Source: Liolophura sinensis (lineage: Eukaryota; Mollusca; Polyplacophora; Chitonida; Chitonidae). From it: a stretch of DNA of 64,000 nucleotides. This document shows, in pieces, positions 1 to 15,000 of this stretch (positions are counted from its first letter, which is position 1; each line of letters opens with the position of its first letter). The notes beneath the pieces were generated by a model. That model worked only from the letters and a program-made list of their open reading frames with translations. It searched no databases and was not told where the DNA came from. The stretch lies in assembly GCF_032854445.1 (NCBI RefSeq), contig NC_088300.1, positions 57,446,984 through 57,510,983 of the forward strand. The letters are read 5' to 3'. A program made the translations under genes and the position numbers.

Positions 1-2899
1 AATAGAAGTCATAAAACACACTAATGATAAACCCCAGGAAATCATATCATACATATTACATCAATCTGTTGCTATCCATAGGTATACGACATCTGAATGT
101 CCCATATGGGTTCCATATATCTCAAAGTTAACTCCAGGTGCTGATCATATATAATGTCTAGATACAAAGCACTTATGTGTCATCAGTGAGATGTATTTGT
201 CTCATTTACGGCTTGTCTGATGGTTTGTCTTCACGCAGCTATGGTTTATGTGGCGAGAGTCAGAGTGCTGAGTGACGTTCAGACAGATCTACCTGGCGGC
301 TAAGAGACACACCTGTATTAGATGTCAGACCACAGCCTAACATTACAGCCGCATTTACTGGCTCGATGTTGACAGGAAGAGAGAGCTTCATTAACTCATA
401 CTCCGGGCTGTCATCAAAGCAATAAGAGAATTAAGGTAAATTAATCGCACACTTAAGGCCAATTATTTCCCTCCATAATTCTGATCAGACATCAAGCGAA
501 GCTGGCTAAGTCTTGAGGCACAAGAACAGCTGAGAAATTGAGCAATTACGATTAGCTGGGGTGCTGTGTAGAGCTGTGTAGGCAGGTAGAGAAGGGCCAT
601 TAGAGGGACTGAGGTGGGCCATTATAGGGAACTGACAGAGTTGTCCTTGCTATGCACGGACACCTGTCACAGCCAAATACCCCAAGCCTTGTGCTTCCTT
701 TAACTGGAAATCGAATGTTACAATTAGGGGTCCACTGGCTGAGTTGATTATTGACATGTGTTGGTGATGGTTACAGAGTGGGAATCAATGGCAGTAGAAC
801 TTGTGAATAGACAGAGCCACTCCAACACATTAACCCTGTCCGGTCACAATACAATTGCCACATCCCACCTTTAAGAACACTGTCACAAACCACGGCCATA
901 TGCACACCACAGTAAACAGTTAAACTATACACCATCACACTTTGCCAAATCAATAGCATTTCAGAAAATCAGACTAGGGCACCCTGAAGGCATACAAAAA
1001 CATGCAGATGTTTTCATAGAAAGTTCCATGCTTTTTGACACGATATCTCCGAGAAGTCTCATTTAATAATTTCACCCAGCGACTCCAGTTTACGACTGTT
1101 CTGCCATCAATCAATAACCGACAAAAAACAAACGGTGACTATCAAGAAGAGCTCTTCATCACAGCACGCAGGCCCACACAGAAGGCAGCCTCTAGAACGG
1201 CATGGGTCTGGTAAGGGTCTACAAGTGGCTACAACTATCTCTCGTTGTGGAGAAACTCAACCACTGACCAGGTCTCTTACCTCACTTTTATACTGACACC
1301 TAATGACAATCTGACAAAGCAGACTGAAGACGACAGGTTCTCTAGTATGTCAGTGGCCAGGAGATACAGAGAAAGCCATATGAACTTCGTGACAACCAAC
1401 ACAGCCTCCAGCCCCACTTGTCCTCACCACAATGGCCATCTTCCGTTAACGGTTATAGTGCCACACAAAACAATTAACCTCCAAACACCATTTACACATT
1501 ACACGCACTAGCCATTCAAAATATCTCACCATTAACATGGACATTTTCACTGTTTTTAGACCCATCGTATTTGAACACAGCTAATATTACCAAATAGACG
1601 CCAACTATGCGCGAGCAGCATTTTTGACAATATAAGCCAGCTACTGTGAAAAAAAAAAAATGTTCCACTGTACAAAACTGCTTGACTGAAACTTTGGCAA
1701 ACAACATTTAAGATTCTAAATATTTGATTTTCTTTTTTATGTAATGGCTCTGTTTAAATTGAATTTAAGTTTTGAATGTCATAGGCAAAGTAGAGACAGA
1801 TACAGATTAAATCTGGGTTTTATCTGAAACAACGGCCTAAAAGGTGTTCATTATTTTAGAGAGGTCCGTTTGAATATTTGATGTGCTTTAAGTCGAGGAC
1901 AAGAGAGATGTCTGTGGAAGGCCTTCAGGGGAAATCCTAGCCATGACTTATGCATTTGGTGACTTTGGCGTTTGGTTAAAGCAGCGTTGCTGAAGCTGGG
2001 GGCAGGAAGCAGGATTACATCGACATTCCCATGCTTCTGATGTGCTGTGGCAAATACTACTGAATAATTGATAGTCTTTCTTTAACACAGTATAGAGAGA
2101 TTAATAATTGATCCGTCCTCTAAAGGGCTGTGAGGTGGCTGATACCACTAATGAAAGATCACCAACACCTTTTACCAGGGACATATTAACACCCTGGCCT
2201 TTCATACGTTCGTTTGTGAGATGAATATCAACTTCTGGGAGTCGGTACCAAGTTGTTTAGAGGAGAGAGTCGGTACAGTGTACGAGAACCAGGGCTGTAA
2301 GAACTGATCTATGCCCATACTCAACAACAGCCCTATCTCCCAACCACTTCTAGTTAACAGCTGCCCTTTGTTTCTCATACATAAATGATTAGCAACAAAA
2401 CTCAAGGTGTATTTGGCGATGTTCTGAGATACGACTTCAACACTAACACTCTGAAATCGCAGACCACTTAGTCCTGAGCGCATCAGTCTGCAATATTTTA
2501 ACTGTGATGGGTTAGTGTTTTTGAATGCAGATGTCTTTATGGACTGCATCTGAGTTAACAGCCTTTTTAGAGCAAAATCTGGGCATAATTGATTGATTGG
2601 GGCCATTCAAACAGCCCTTTTTAAAACCCTGCAGCCCTAAGGTGGCCATGAAGGTTTTATAGAGGCCTGGAATCTCCACACCTCCGTAGAACTCGGGCAA
2701 ACAACGGGCCAAGTGTCTTAAACATTTTTTATGCACAATCTAAAAGGCCCTTGAAGCCAACAAGAAATGAATGTTGTTTTCCTATGCTTGTGGTTATGGG
2801 GAAATGTCGGAATAATTTCAACGGAATCGCTCAGAAGCTTTATCTTCCAGCATGGTGAATATAAGCTGTAGGTATTTCACTTACCCCCATGCACTAACA

Positions 2900-3082
2900 T
2901 AGAATGTTGCAAGGTTGATATTCCCACCATGGGAATGTTGAGGTTTTGATATTTCCACAATGGGAATGTTGAGGTTTTGATATTTCCACCATGGGAATGT
3001 TGAGGTGTTGATATTTCCACAATGGGAATGTTGAGGTGTTGATATTTCCAAAATGGGAATGTTGAGGTGTTGATATTTATAA
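2900..3082. repeat. 31-bp minisatellite, about 6 copies
   Basis: Units begin at about 2931, 2962, 2993, 3024 and 3055, exactly 31 bp apart, with the core gggaatgttgaggttttgat followed by atttccacaat. A diverged copy precedes them and a truncated one follows. Because 31 is not a multiple of three the reading frame rotates each unit, so the open frames across it are an artefact of the repeat. Confidence 0.93.
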
Positions 3083-6000
3083 TGTTTATCATTTCCCACT
3101 ATAGAAGTTACAGTAAAGCAAACTCCTTCGGCAAATTATCCATTCTAATACAACACATACTATGAACATCTTTTAACAAACATGAAACACAATACTAATA
3201 TTGCAGTAGATGTATAAAAAAAACTGTAACTTGTCTCTTAAAATTCAAAACAAATTGATTGAATTTCAGGACAAACGTGACATGCACAAATTTGCAATCC
3301 ATATGCCCTCAACATTTTGGCTTTGGCTCTTGCAGAGGACACACACAGTAGGATAAAAAGCGTTTAAGATGGCCAACTTATTCATTTAATACTGTGTTAC
3401 TGGATATAAAAACATTTTTCCTATGAACATGAAATTTACAGACTGTTTAATTCCTGTTCTCATAACATCTACGACAATTTGAATTTTATAGCCATTATGT
3501 ACATGTATATTAAGGCAGAAAACAAGGCTCTGCTGAGCAAACAGTATTGCAGAAAGGCGATTATAGTGAAAAATCACCATGCACATTATACAGTTTTAAC
3601 TATAACTTCCACACGATTTTTAACCAACTTTGTACAAAACATTGATCAACTGGTGAAACATTTCATCAAATCATAAAAGACATTGTAAGTCTGAAATTCT
3701 AGACCAAACTATAAATCCTGCAAGGCCCTTTGGCAAAATCTTAAACAAAATCAGATGGTTTTTCAACTTCTTGAATTCTAAGAAGAAGAAAAAATGTCCA
3801 ATGGTTGGAATTTAGACTAAATTTTACCACTTTGGCTCTACACATAAAATTGTACTTTTGTGAAAACATCTTATTTGACCATATTTGTTTGATAAACTGA
3901 CATTTAAAAATATATATACATGTAGATGTATGTAATTGTTGAAAAAAAAAGAAACATGGAGAATATAGTCAGTAAAAGAATTTCAGCCAGAACATAGGAG
4001 CCATATTGGAGCTTGGGACAGAGAAAGTATTGAATATGTAGGGTATAAGTCTTCCTGAGACCCGATTCTTACATTGATTTGCCATATATAACTGTTGCAT
4101 TTATCTGCGAGTAGCTACGTCTGCCAATACTGGAGTACATGGTGCTATAGGCAGCTAGTTGGTTGACACGCCACACAGTTGTTAACATGCTGTGCCAGAG
4201 ATCTGCTGATTGGTGGTCTTTCCTGTCCAACTAGTTTGAAGTGATGCAGGACAATAGAAACATAATCATAACAGTGGCGTCACCATAATGGACACGTCTG
4301 GCAGACAACAATGTATGTGTCCAGAGCTCTGTCTTTTTGCCAGCAGGTCGTTACTAAAACTAGGATCAATTGCAGAGAAGCGGGTTACCAAGGTTGGGGC
4401 ACGACTCATTCACAGTCAGCCATAACAAGTTTGAGCATATCCCCTGGAGTCTCTCACCTTTCCCACCAATTTAACAAGGAAGTAAGGAAATAATGTGTAA
4501 TGAGTTCAAAACAAAGGGCTTCAAAGAGATCAAACAAACAGCTGGATGAAACTGTGTCCATTTGAAAAGTGAAGTACCTGACAGTCACTGATACGGAGAT
4601 ATAAACAATTTTCTAACGATCAATGCCATATATCTCGTAACAAAGCCTGCTAGATCGATTTGGGGCCCATTCTGACACAACACAGGTTTGGACTACACAC
4701 TCACATTGTTAGCTTATCCCATCAATCATAGCCAGCCAGTGTACTTCCTCTAACATTCACCATTTCCCCCTTTGCAAGGCTCTCAACACTCACACCATCA
4801 ACAGTTAAACAGCATCACTAACACAGTCTAATCCGAATTACCTTCGTGTAAAATGGAGAAACTATTCTTTGGCAGAATGTGTAACTTTTTAGAGTGAAGG
4901 CAGTACTAAATAAAAGAGAAAAAGAGTTTAAGCCTTACAGGAAATGGCACAGAACAGCACCCTTTTTATTTATTTTTTTCCAACTTGAATAATGTTACAA
5001 TAATGTTACTGCACTGCAGAAGATTTCTCTGTATTAGGGCTTAACTGCAAGCCTAGTGATAACAGATCAAAATGTCTGATCATACTGTGTGGGAAACGAT
5101 CAAAGCTCTAGCTGATTTCCCTTGCTGGCAGTGAACCATGTCAGAGTTTCTAAGTAGATTGGGGAGTCATAACTCAAAAGGTAATACTATATGGAGATTT
5201 CTGCTCAACATTTCTTCATTCTCAGTCACAGTCCCTTGGTAGACAATTAACAGATAGGATATGTTCGAAGTTAACTTGTTTGCCAGTTACTAGCAATGAC
5301 AGGTACACAGGGCATGTCTGGACTGGTAGAATTATCACACATCAGCCCCAACCTGACACGTGAAGTCCCCGTTAAGTTCTATCATTGAAACGTCCTCCCA
5401 TGAACTGACCTATGCATAACCAAACACCTTTCAACTGGCTCAGTGTGGTCACTTCACAGGTCAGCCTCCAAAGAGAGACAGACCAGACGACAATGGTGAA
5501 TATATGCTAATTTGGGCTGCCTTCAAGTTTGTCCCCTACCTGGACAATGACCATCTTCAGTATTGACTAAATGACCCGTCACAGAAGCTCTTCTGGTCAT
5601 CCATCATTGCCACGCACAGGGTAAGCAGCTTGTTTTGACATCAAAATTGACATGATTAAAGTGCCTCTCCACGTACCCTTAGGCACTGATCAGAACATCA
5701 TAACTATATGCACCTATCAAGAACAGTAAATGGCAAGCAGATATTAACCTCAGACTTATGAACATTTCTTCCAACAAACACATAAAATCAAATATTACAA
5801 ACTACTCCACGGCTAACCAGCGATTTACACATCCAAGAAATGGAAGGCCTTTATCACCACTGAGGCCAATGCCATGAACACAAAGCCCAAAGATAGGCAT
5901 GCGAATCACCTCACCACAACACGCTGCAGAATATCAACCCAATGACCCTGCTAAAACTAAGTAGAATGTGTGCCATAAAGCGGAACAAAGTGCTTCAACT

Positions 6001-9000
6001 GGTGGACAGCCCTCTCAACAACTGACAACTGGCAACACAGGCCAGGAGGGGCGAAATATTGAAAACGGAGCCAGTCTCTTGTCCAATCAATATCAATTAT
6101 GTTTTCATGAATACTGTCCAGACGGAACTCTCAGCACATCATCCCAGGCTTGCCATAATACTCTTCCCTCAGTGCTCCCTGGATGGTAATCCCTACAAGA
6201 CACCCATCCAGCCTCAAATATACAACCAGGGATGAGACAACCACACAAAAATTAACCACACTTGGGATAAAGATGAAAGCTGAGGGTCAAGTTTGATAAC
6301 AGCCAACCGTCAGGAATTGGCTCTGCACAAAGCAGAAACCGTCAACCGCTCCTAGATGGTCTAATTGCAAATGTCATGGGAATTTGATTACTTTGAACAT
6401 TACCAGTCAACTGTTAAAATCTTGGTGGATTTTCAATAACAACAGTTGATGACCAGCTATAGAGGGAATACAAAGATATTTATGAATCAAGTGAGATATA
6501 CACATCTGGACGAGCAAAAAAATATCCTACAGATCACTAAAAAACATGAAAACCATTCTCTAGATGTGCATTTCAAGTGAACCAGTAAAATATGTGAAAA
6601 GCAAAAACACAGACATTAACAAACTGCTGAATTAAAGCAGAATTTTCCCATCATATTTTTGAATATTTTTTACAAAAACGTTTGAAAAAACTGAAGAACA
6701 TTATATAATGAGTCGGCCATCATAATACTCCTGGGAATTCTGTCTCTGCTGACCAAAAAAACATTCACTTTAGCGTTGATCAACTTGGCGTTAAATATCA
6801 GGATATTTTTAAACTAGCACATTTTGCGAATGACAATGTTTTTAACTCAGAAAATCTGCAGGGCCCTTTCCTGCCCATTCCATTTACTTGCAGAAAAATG
6901 AAATCTCATTTGACAGCTGAATCATATGCATGAACCAGTCATAAAATCATCCCGCTAAAAAGTGTATTTATTTCTGCTTATTTTTAACTAAAGAGGAAGG
7001 CTGAATTCAGATAGTGCTGCATGCAATGGGGAAATGGACTTCACCACAGTACCCACAAACACTTTCAGCAAACTCGTCAACTTCTGCTTCATCACACTTT
7101 CAGTCTAGAAGTCAACCTGTAACAATATCGGCAAAATTATCATCTATCCAACATGGCGACACAGAAAGCAAACAATAGGTGGGCTGCTTATCCTTCTAGT
7201 TGACTGGGAATGGCTCTTCTGTTTATTCTGTTAATAAGGTTAGCTGCTAAATTAAAGGCTGTTTCCAGGCCACCCTATTGACTTAGCATTTACCATTATT
7301 GACGGCCTTGGGAGGTATATGTGGTAACCACAGGCCCTGGATCCAGAAGGAGGAGGTACAGCTGAGGACTGGAATTCAACACACAACTTTCACTCCTTGC
7401 CCGGAATCTTATCATTCTTAAAAACCCTGGTCTTCTGGCCAAATCTTGGATACTGTAGGCTGCACCAATCCCCCCAAAATAGAGCTCAAAAGATGGTTGT
7501 GATCCACTGGTGGAAATTTGTCAAGTGTTGTTAACGGCCAACCTGTGACTTTTCCCCTGCCTAATCTCCATTGGTAATTGATTCTAAAACTGCTTCTTAG
7601 AATTCCGTCTAAGCCTAGGTCTTCACCTTGCGCTACTGCTGGATACCTTTAACAGTTTTACAGGAAATTGACTCTGACACCCGCCTACTAAATAGAATCA
7701 GAGAAACAAAGCCAGTTGTACCGTCGTCCCCTGGTCACCGTAAATCATTGGCCTTTGCTCTCGTTACCACGGCTACACACTCAAATATCATATTCAAATG
7801 GGCTACAAGAGGCAGTCATAATTCTACACTGTATAGATTTACTAAATCCATAAAAAGCAATTTCCAAATTAACCCTCCTAACAAAGTGACCGCTAGAATT
7901 GCTCTATGTCAAAAGGCAAAACTGTATGGACGACGTGCACTGAGTAACTAACTCACTTCTAACAAATGAATATTCATTCCTTAGAGGGTAATGTGCAATT
8001 GCTATGTTATTAATACAATTAAGCAGAACTGAAATCATTCCTTCAACACAAGTTCTAGAGCCTAATTACGCACAAATAACTGAACACAAATTTGGATGGA
8101 ATAAACTAAATAGAACGACCTTCAACATTCCTGGACATTGAAGATGATAAAACCTCATATAGCACACTGATAATAGTTTGTGACACAGGGAGATACTTTC
8201 ACTTCACAACCACTCTGGACAAACTTGCATTGAACTGAAACACCTTGCAGAATTCTGGGCCAGCAAAATATTAACCAATTAACATTAAAATATTTACTTA
8301 CGATGCAAAGAGGAATTTTTTTATAACACAGACCATGATAACAATCCTCGAACAAATAAATACCACCACACGTTGGACACTATGGTAATTGTTGAAAACA
8401 TTTTGTTATCATGACATCATAATTAAACGTGGCATTACAAGTGTTACTGACATACATGTACATGTATAAATGCCATTCCATCTGACAGACTCAACTGTAT
8501 CATTTGCTTTCAAGACATTGAAGACTTCAGCTCTTCATATACAAAGAAGCAAACTGGATAGATGACATTTACTATTATCTGAGAGACAATAACATGCATG
8601 TATGCTTTATCCAGATTATCTTGAGAAAGACTGACTTCATCATTTGGTTGTGTCTTTTACTGTTCGTTATCATAAATTCAGACTGGCAGAAAGCGATAAT
8701 CCACCATCTGTGCTCTTTATGAAAACCTCATCCAGTCTGAAAAACTACAACTTCTTGATATATACATATTCCCATGCATGCTGAAGTAATTGGAAAATGA
8801 CAAGATGAAAGTTTCAGGGTTTACTTTCACAAACAGATTATCAGCCTTTTGCACAGATAAGAAACGACATATAATATGTCACTCGAGTTCACATGTATTG
8901 GCATTTGGAAAAATCAATGCACAAATTAAACAGCATGAGTTCTTGTATTCTCTCAAAAGTTTAAACTCCATACAAGACAATGATATTTGATACAGGAAGT

Positions 9001-12000
9001 GAACTTCCCATGTAACCTAGTCAGGTGTATGCTGGCTATGAGGTGACTGACAATGTGAATCTAACACTAACAGAGAGGCAGGCTATGGCACCAGGGTGAC
9101 AGCCTTCATGTTCGCCATGTATGCAGACTGCCCTAGCTAAGGACTGTTGATACCAGACCTGCCATATTCTAATAGGCGACTCCTTCACACATTGTAACCT
9201 AAGGGGAGGGCCACAAAGGCCAGCTCTCTGGTAAACTGATGTGGGAATTGAACAAAGTTTCCCCTACTGTCCACTACAGCAGACCCTTCTTCACTGGCGG
9301 ACAAAGCTAAAAGGTCTGGCACTAACTGCCTGACTGAGATCTGTGGTCTAAATTATTGTTATAAAAGTGGAGAGGAAAATGAGTTTGCCGAGTCGTGTAG
9401 CGATTGTTCGCAGCAGGGGGATATCATGAAGGACAAACACGGAGCAGTCCTGTATCAATACTTGTGTTGTAGCTGGACAGGATGCATCCGTTGGGTAGAT
9501 GTGGCAGTCCACATGCAGGAGCACACCACACCTTATCTGCCACCAGGCCTTCGCACAATCCACCTCACTGACAGAATACAAATTAGGGGTGTACACAAAG
9601 AGCCACCAATATCCAGCACTCCGATCAGGACACCCGCAACAGCCCTTGACAATAAACTCACTTGTTGCCAGGGAAAATAGCACCATATTTCCTTTACAAT
9701 GATGTTGCTAAGGCTAAAAATGACTTCTGTCTGAGGCAGGAGAGTGAGAAAAGCTTGGGGAGAAAATGAGTCTGCGGATGAGGCTGGGGTAGACAGCGCG
9801 GATATACCTCCATACTGTCCATCATGCATAATTTACAACAATACTGCCAGAAATGGACAAAACAGCCATCACAACATGAACACTGTGCAAACAAAAAGTA
9901 TTGCTGAAGGCACAGACACATGAAAACCAGGAGGGAGGGAATCTTTGCGAAAATGAGTCCCAGAATCAGGCGTTCACACAAGAAGTGGCCATAACCAAAA
10001 ACTAAACAGCACTGGAGGTTGATGTTTAACAGTGAGGTGTTGGGGGAGGCCGATCTACCTCTTCATACAGTGAGCCATGTCTTTACTAAAAAAAAACACA
10101 AAAAAGAAACACAAAAAAAAAAAAACAAAAAGCCTCCAAGATCCTCAAAACATTAGGAGATAATATGCATACTCTATTTACCGAAAGCAATATTCACACA
10201 CATGTAAGAGCTGTTTTAGCAGTCTTTGCGGTTTTATTTTGATGTATGATTCAATTTGGACTTCATAGTCATGACTTCCATATCAAGCAACTTAAGACTG
10301 AAGTCATAGATTGCAACTGCTTGAAAAGACAAACTCAGGCAAGGAAAAAAATCAAATTGTGGTATATAGTACACTGTTCTGCAGCGAAGAATCACTGTAC
10401 ACATTTTAAACATCCAAGAACAAAAAGAAAAAACTGTCTATTAAGTCTATGAATCAAAGAAATGTGTCCGAACACTTAATTTTCTATTGGCAAATCATCA
10501 TATTTTCAAACAGAAGATTTCTGGAATTAAAATGGTTCTAGATATGGTTCTGATGGCATTCTTCTACATCATATACAACACACACATATTATCATCATGC
10601 ATAGATATGATGAAATGGACAAATGTCACAGCACTTTCCAAATATATACTGTATGTAGTATCCAATGTCCGGCCATTTTATAGTCTGTCGGCTTGGGGTT
10701 TATTAGAGCTCAAAGGGAGGTGAGTTTGGTTGTAGAATCCCTGTCTATAGGCTGCAGTTGTGATTGTCCACTTATTCTGATCAACTTACACACACCAGCC
10801 TACTGTAAATGTCAACACAGATCCTGCTAGCAAATACTGTACAACGATTACCATATATCCTAATAACAACATGTCCCCAAAGTGCGAGCCAGCCAGCCTG
10901 TCAGTATAATCTAGAACATTTGATATCATTAGTCTCAGTAACATCCATGGATAGTATCTGGTTTTGTATGTGTTTCTTGTAGGGACTTTAGTGAGCACAG
11001 CAATTAGTGAACAACCATACTAGCTGAGGTTTGTAAGGTGGCGACATAGAATGGTAGCAAAACAGAATCACAGACCTAAATAAGAGCAAAATTTTTGTTG
11101 AATCAAAACGAATTGATGTTGTATGATGTATCTTTTGCATGATTTTACTAGCTGTAGATGCTTGTGTCATGGTTTAGTATTTAGGGTATCAGCTGTGGTC
11201 AGCCGGATGAGCCTGAAAGATCGGGGCTTTATCTGTCCACCCTGCTGGGGCAGAGCCCTGCGTCCCTCTAGCTTAGTCGCAGGTGAGTTGGATCAGAACC
11301 GGTAATCCAGCGATAAAACAATCCTCCCGCGACTCCTAAAACACTTGGGGAAAACCTGGCTAAGTTTAATTACCTTATCAATCTTAGCTCCTCAGAGTCT
11401 ATTGATCCCTGGTTTTCCACTGCTCGCAAAGACAACGCTTTGACACAGGCCTTTTTGTAAGGAACTCTACTGAGGCAATGAGTTTGCTGCCATCATACCT
11501 GTGAGTCTCTAGAGAACCCATACCGGGCCAGTTTGACTCCTCTTCTACTGGCCCAATCTTACTCCATGCCAGTTCAAAGGTCATTCTCTCATCAAAGCAT
11601 AAAGCCAACTACAATGTAACAGGTTAAACAAGTTCCTGTACACCTAATAACACTGGAGGTTTCCTGTTTCCCCTGACCATATACTAACAGGAAATGATTC
11701 TGTGATGTCTAAAGGACTGTAGAGATCAATTCCACTTCACTACCTGCCAATAAACTCTGTTATACATGTTGTTCATTGTGAATTCACTACAAGGAAACAA
11801 TCTATTAGTTAATTACTTAGTACAAAAGTGGGCAGCACTTCACAGCACAATAAGTTACAGACTGATCTATGCGAAGACCAACAATCAACTTTGCTTCATT
11901 CGTAAAAAGAAGGGGTCTATTGTGATATTGTGGTGCTTTAAAGTAGTCTTCCATTACTATATTGAGTCTATATCTCCAGTATATAGGAGCTTGCAAGATA

Positions 12001-15000
12001 AAAATTGACTATTATATTTCTGTATCAATTGGTTAAAAGGTAGGTACATCGTTTGCTCTATAAGTTTTGACTCAAAATAGTTCACTAGGTATGCTGAAAT
12101 TTTTAACACAATGATAATCTGAATTTCAATATTGCTGTTCTTTTTCTGGAAATTTAAAGTCAATTTGCACACTATCATGCAAAGAACAATTACAAACCTT
12201 CAAAGGAAATTAAAATAAAGTGATGAAATTAATCATGGTTGTTAATAAATTCAACTTCTCCCATGATGATCTGACAATATTACATACATAAAACATAGAA
12301 TTATGACAACGTGACATGTATGCTGGATTACATTAACATCTCTCTTAACAGGCATGCATGGTAATTTCTGTGCAGACCAAATTTGAAAGACAATTATGCC
12401 CTCCAGGTGAAGAAAGTTACCGATGCCACAAAGGAGACCTGGAATATTTTCTGTCACACTTCCTGAATCTAGGATAAACATTAATGATACCAAACAGCCA
12501 CAGCCATGTTCCTTCACAGCTGTCGGGCACTGGCAGAGCACCTACACAGAGATGCTCTCTCAGAGGGTTGTTACGTATGTAGAGCAGTGTAGCACAAGTG
12601 CTGGAGTGTTCCCAGTGGAGACCAAAGTCCTGGTAAAAAGCGTCCCGCTCAAGGTGGCAGTAGAGTGTCTCATTATCACCAGTCAAGCCTAATTACTTCC
12701 CCTGTGACCAGTTACTAGAAGCAGGTGAAGAGTAGGACAGAGGAAATCATTTGCAGCCAGTCACTGCATTCATTAGACAAATTATTATACTAATCATCCA
12801 CAGAAACTAATGCCTCAATGGCTGGCAAGACCTTTGCATCCAAAAGCGCCATTAGATCTGATCCTACTTGGCAGTGCAGCCTCCCTGGCACTTTGCTGTA
12901 TGTACGTGTAGTATGAAATCTGTCACTAATGCACAGTGGGGTGGGGAGGCTGGGTGATGGGGATTATTTCTTCCTCGCCTCAACTTTGATGAGCCAGAGC
13001 CATGGCTCTATACTGCAAACACTGTCTTACCCACAGGCCACCATGGCCATTTGTGGACACACCAAACTGCTGTAAGCTTCAATAGACGAGTTAAGAAGAT
13101 TAGCCTTTTTTCCTGAACCTCCAGCCAATATCATTATCTCATCTAATTGCATTTGAAAACAGAAGCTGTAATTGAGTCCTGTACTGAATGAGGAATTCAA
13201 ACTAAGATGTTGAAAAACCAGGTCCAACAAGTGGCTGAAGACAAACCCTATATGAGCTAATCCCACTCTGGCCAGACTTCATTACATCTGATAATCTGCT
13301 CAAAGCCTCACTCCTGGGACACTAAATCAGCCAAGGTGTCAATATAACAACTACTTGTACACATACATGTACCCTCCGTGCATTACACCCATATGCATGT
13401 CAATAACATGGTAAGTGTGAGAAATAAGACACATGGCCTTGCTGGGAATTGCAATTATAGGTACATGCACGATACATATACAGGAAAGGTGTATCAAAAT
13501 ACGGATTATCCACCTTAACTTCATGCATATTACAGCAACACCTTTGTGCTAAACCTAAGTCCATTCCACAGGTAGTAAGAATATGTGCTAGAGATGACAA
13601 TTAACAGCAATATCTGCCTACCAATGACTATTCACACAATTTGAAATTAATGCACTGAGTTGTGCTCAATTGTTGTTGTCAAAGAGTAAGATGTTGAAAG
13701 TATAAAATCTCACCCTGGTAATACAACCTTGTCAACCAATCCCACATGATTCCATCAAACTTAAACTCAGATGGACTGAGAACACTCTGATTTAGGGGGG
13801 CCGAACTTCAGAATGGGTCACAGACAATAAAGTTTTACAACACCAGCACTATATATCGTTGTAATACTTGTTTAACATGAGCTATCACACTGCCACACCT
13901 GGCATACTCAAGTTTAAATCATTTGTTGAATGTAGGTGAGCAGACGGCACTGCTGGTCATCATCAAGCTGTGAGACAAGCACACACCTGTTTGATAAAAA
14001 AAAATCAAGGTCTGACACTGCCTATGTTACAACCATTAAATAAGCTTTCATCCAATCCGTCATGGCTAGTGCTTACATTGAAGGTACATGTGGTTAAACT
14101 GTCAGAAAGTGAACTTCTGATGGCTAGGTACATTATTTCTGTACTCCTTACACCTTAGTACCTCCATGTTCAGAAATAAGTAAATGAATATATTTCCTAT
14201 AATAAACAATTTTCTGGCTGATTTTTTTTTTTTTCCCATCTGTTAGAAGACATGGCAATGACAGATTTCAGCGAACACTCTGATTGGCATATCAGGTAAT
14301 CTATTTATGAGTGAAATGTCTCGAATTACATCGGTATCACTCATAAGGGGTAACACTTGGTAAAGCCTGGATAAAGCAAATCATCCATCACTATATCTAG
14401 GTGAGGAAGACAAATGTTTCTCTAGCTGAAAATTCAGTTTACATTTCTCCTGACTAACAGGATGTTTTGGTACACGTCCAGAAAGGTTACTCCATGCTGT
14501 ATTGAAGGTTCTCGTATTCCAGGTAAACATTATATCTAGAGATGGCCCTGCTGTAATCAAACCATTATGCATTATAAATGTAACTGACATGTGAAGTGTG
14601 TGTGGTGGTGGTAGTGGTATGTATTAAAGAGACTGTTGAAGAAAAAACAGGTTTATACTTCTGCAATTAGCAATGCTTCCACTGAAACAGTTATTTAAAG
14701 GAGAAGAGAACTTAAAAACATAAAACTATAGGCTGAAAAGAGCACATTTTTATCTATCTGGTGGTGCCTGCTGCATAAATTTGCGATTTTTCCTCGCCAT
14801 ACACCTGAAGTCTGAAAACGGCAAAACTGGCATAAATCGTTGAGTCTAACGTATCCTGTAATTTATGCTGGGGGTGTGTTGCTCCTCAGCCATTGAGAGT
14901 GGTTAAAACTGCCGGCTTGTTCATGTAAACTCGGAACTTTCGTCCAACATTCCAGTTTCCCAAACTGCAAGCGCAAAAACGAACTGTACTGTTCGCTACC

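Noticed and set aside
7020-7080. Minus-strand words resembling VFVG or YCG motifs of an RRM
   Set aside because: In context the frames do not continue as an RRM (no matching helix or RNP1) and lack flanking splice sites; a chance match while searching for missing TIA1 exons.
9348-9981. Several overlapping frames on both strands
   Set aside because: No recognisable domain, no consistent splice sites, and equal openness of both strands points to composition rather than coding.
10040-10090. Minus-strand aaagacatggct after a T-rich acceptor-like run, resembling KDMA of RRM2
   Set aside because: The frame stops soon after and lacks the following TGKSKGYGF; not an RRM2 exon.
12251-12692. Three overlapping frames of 89-96 codons
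   Set aside because: Same pattern of dual-strand openness with no family match; possibly conserved noncoding DNA.
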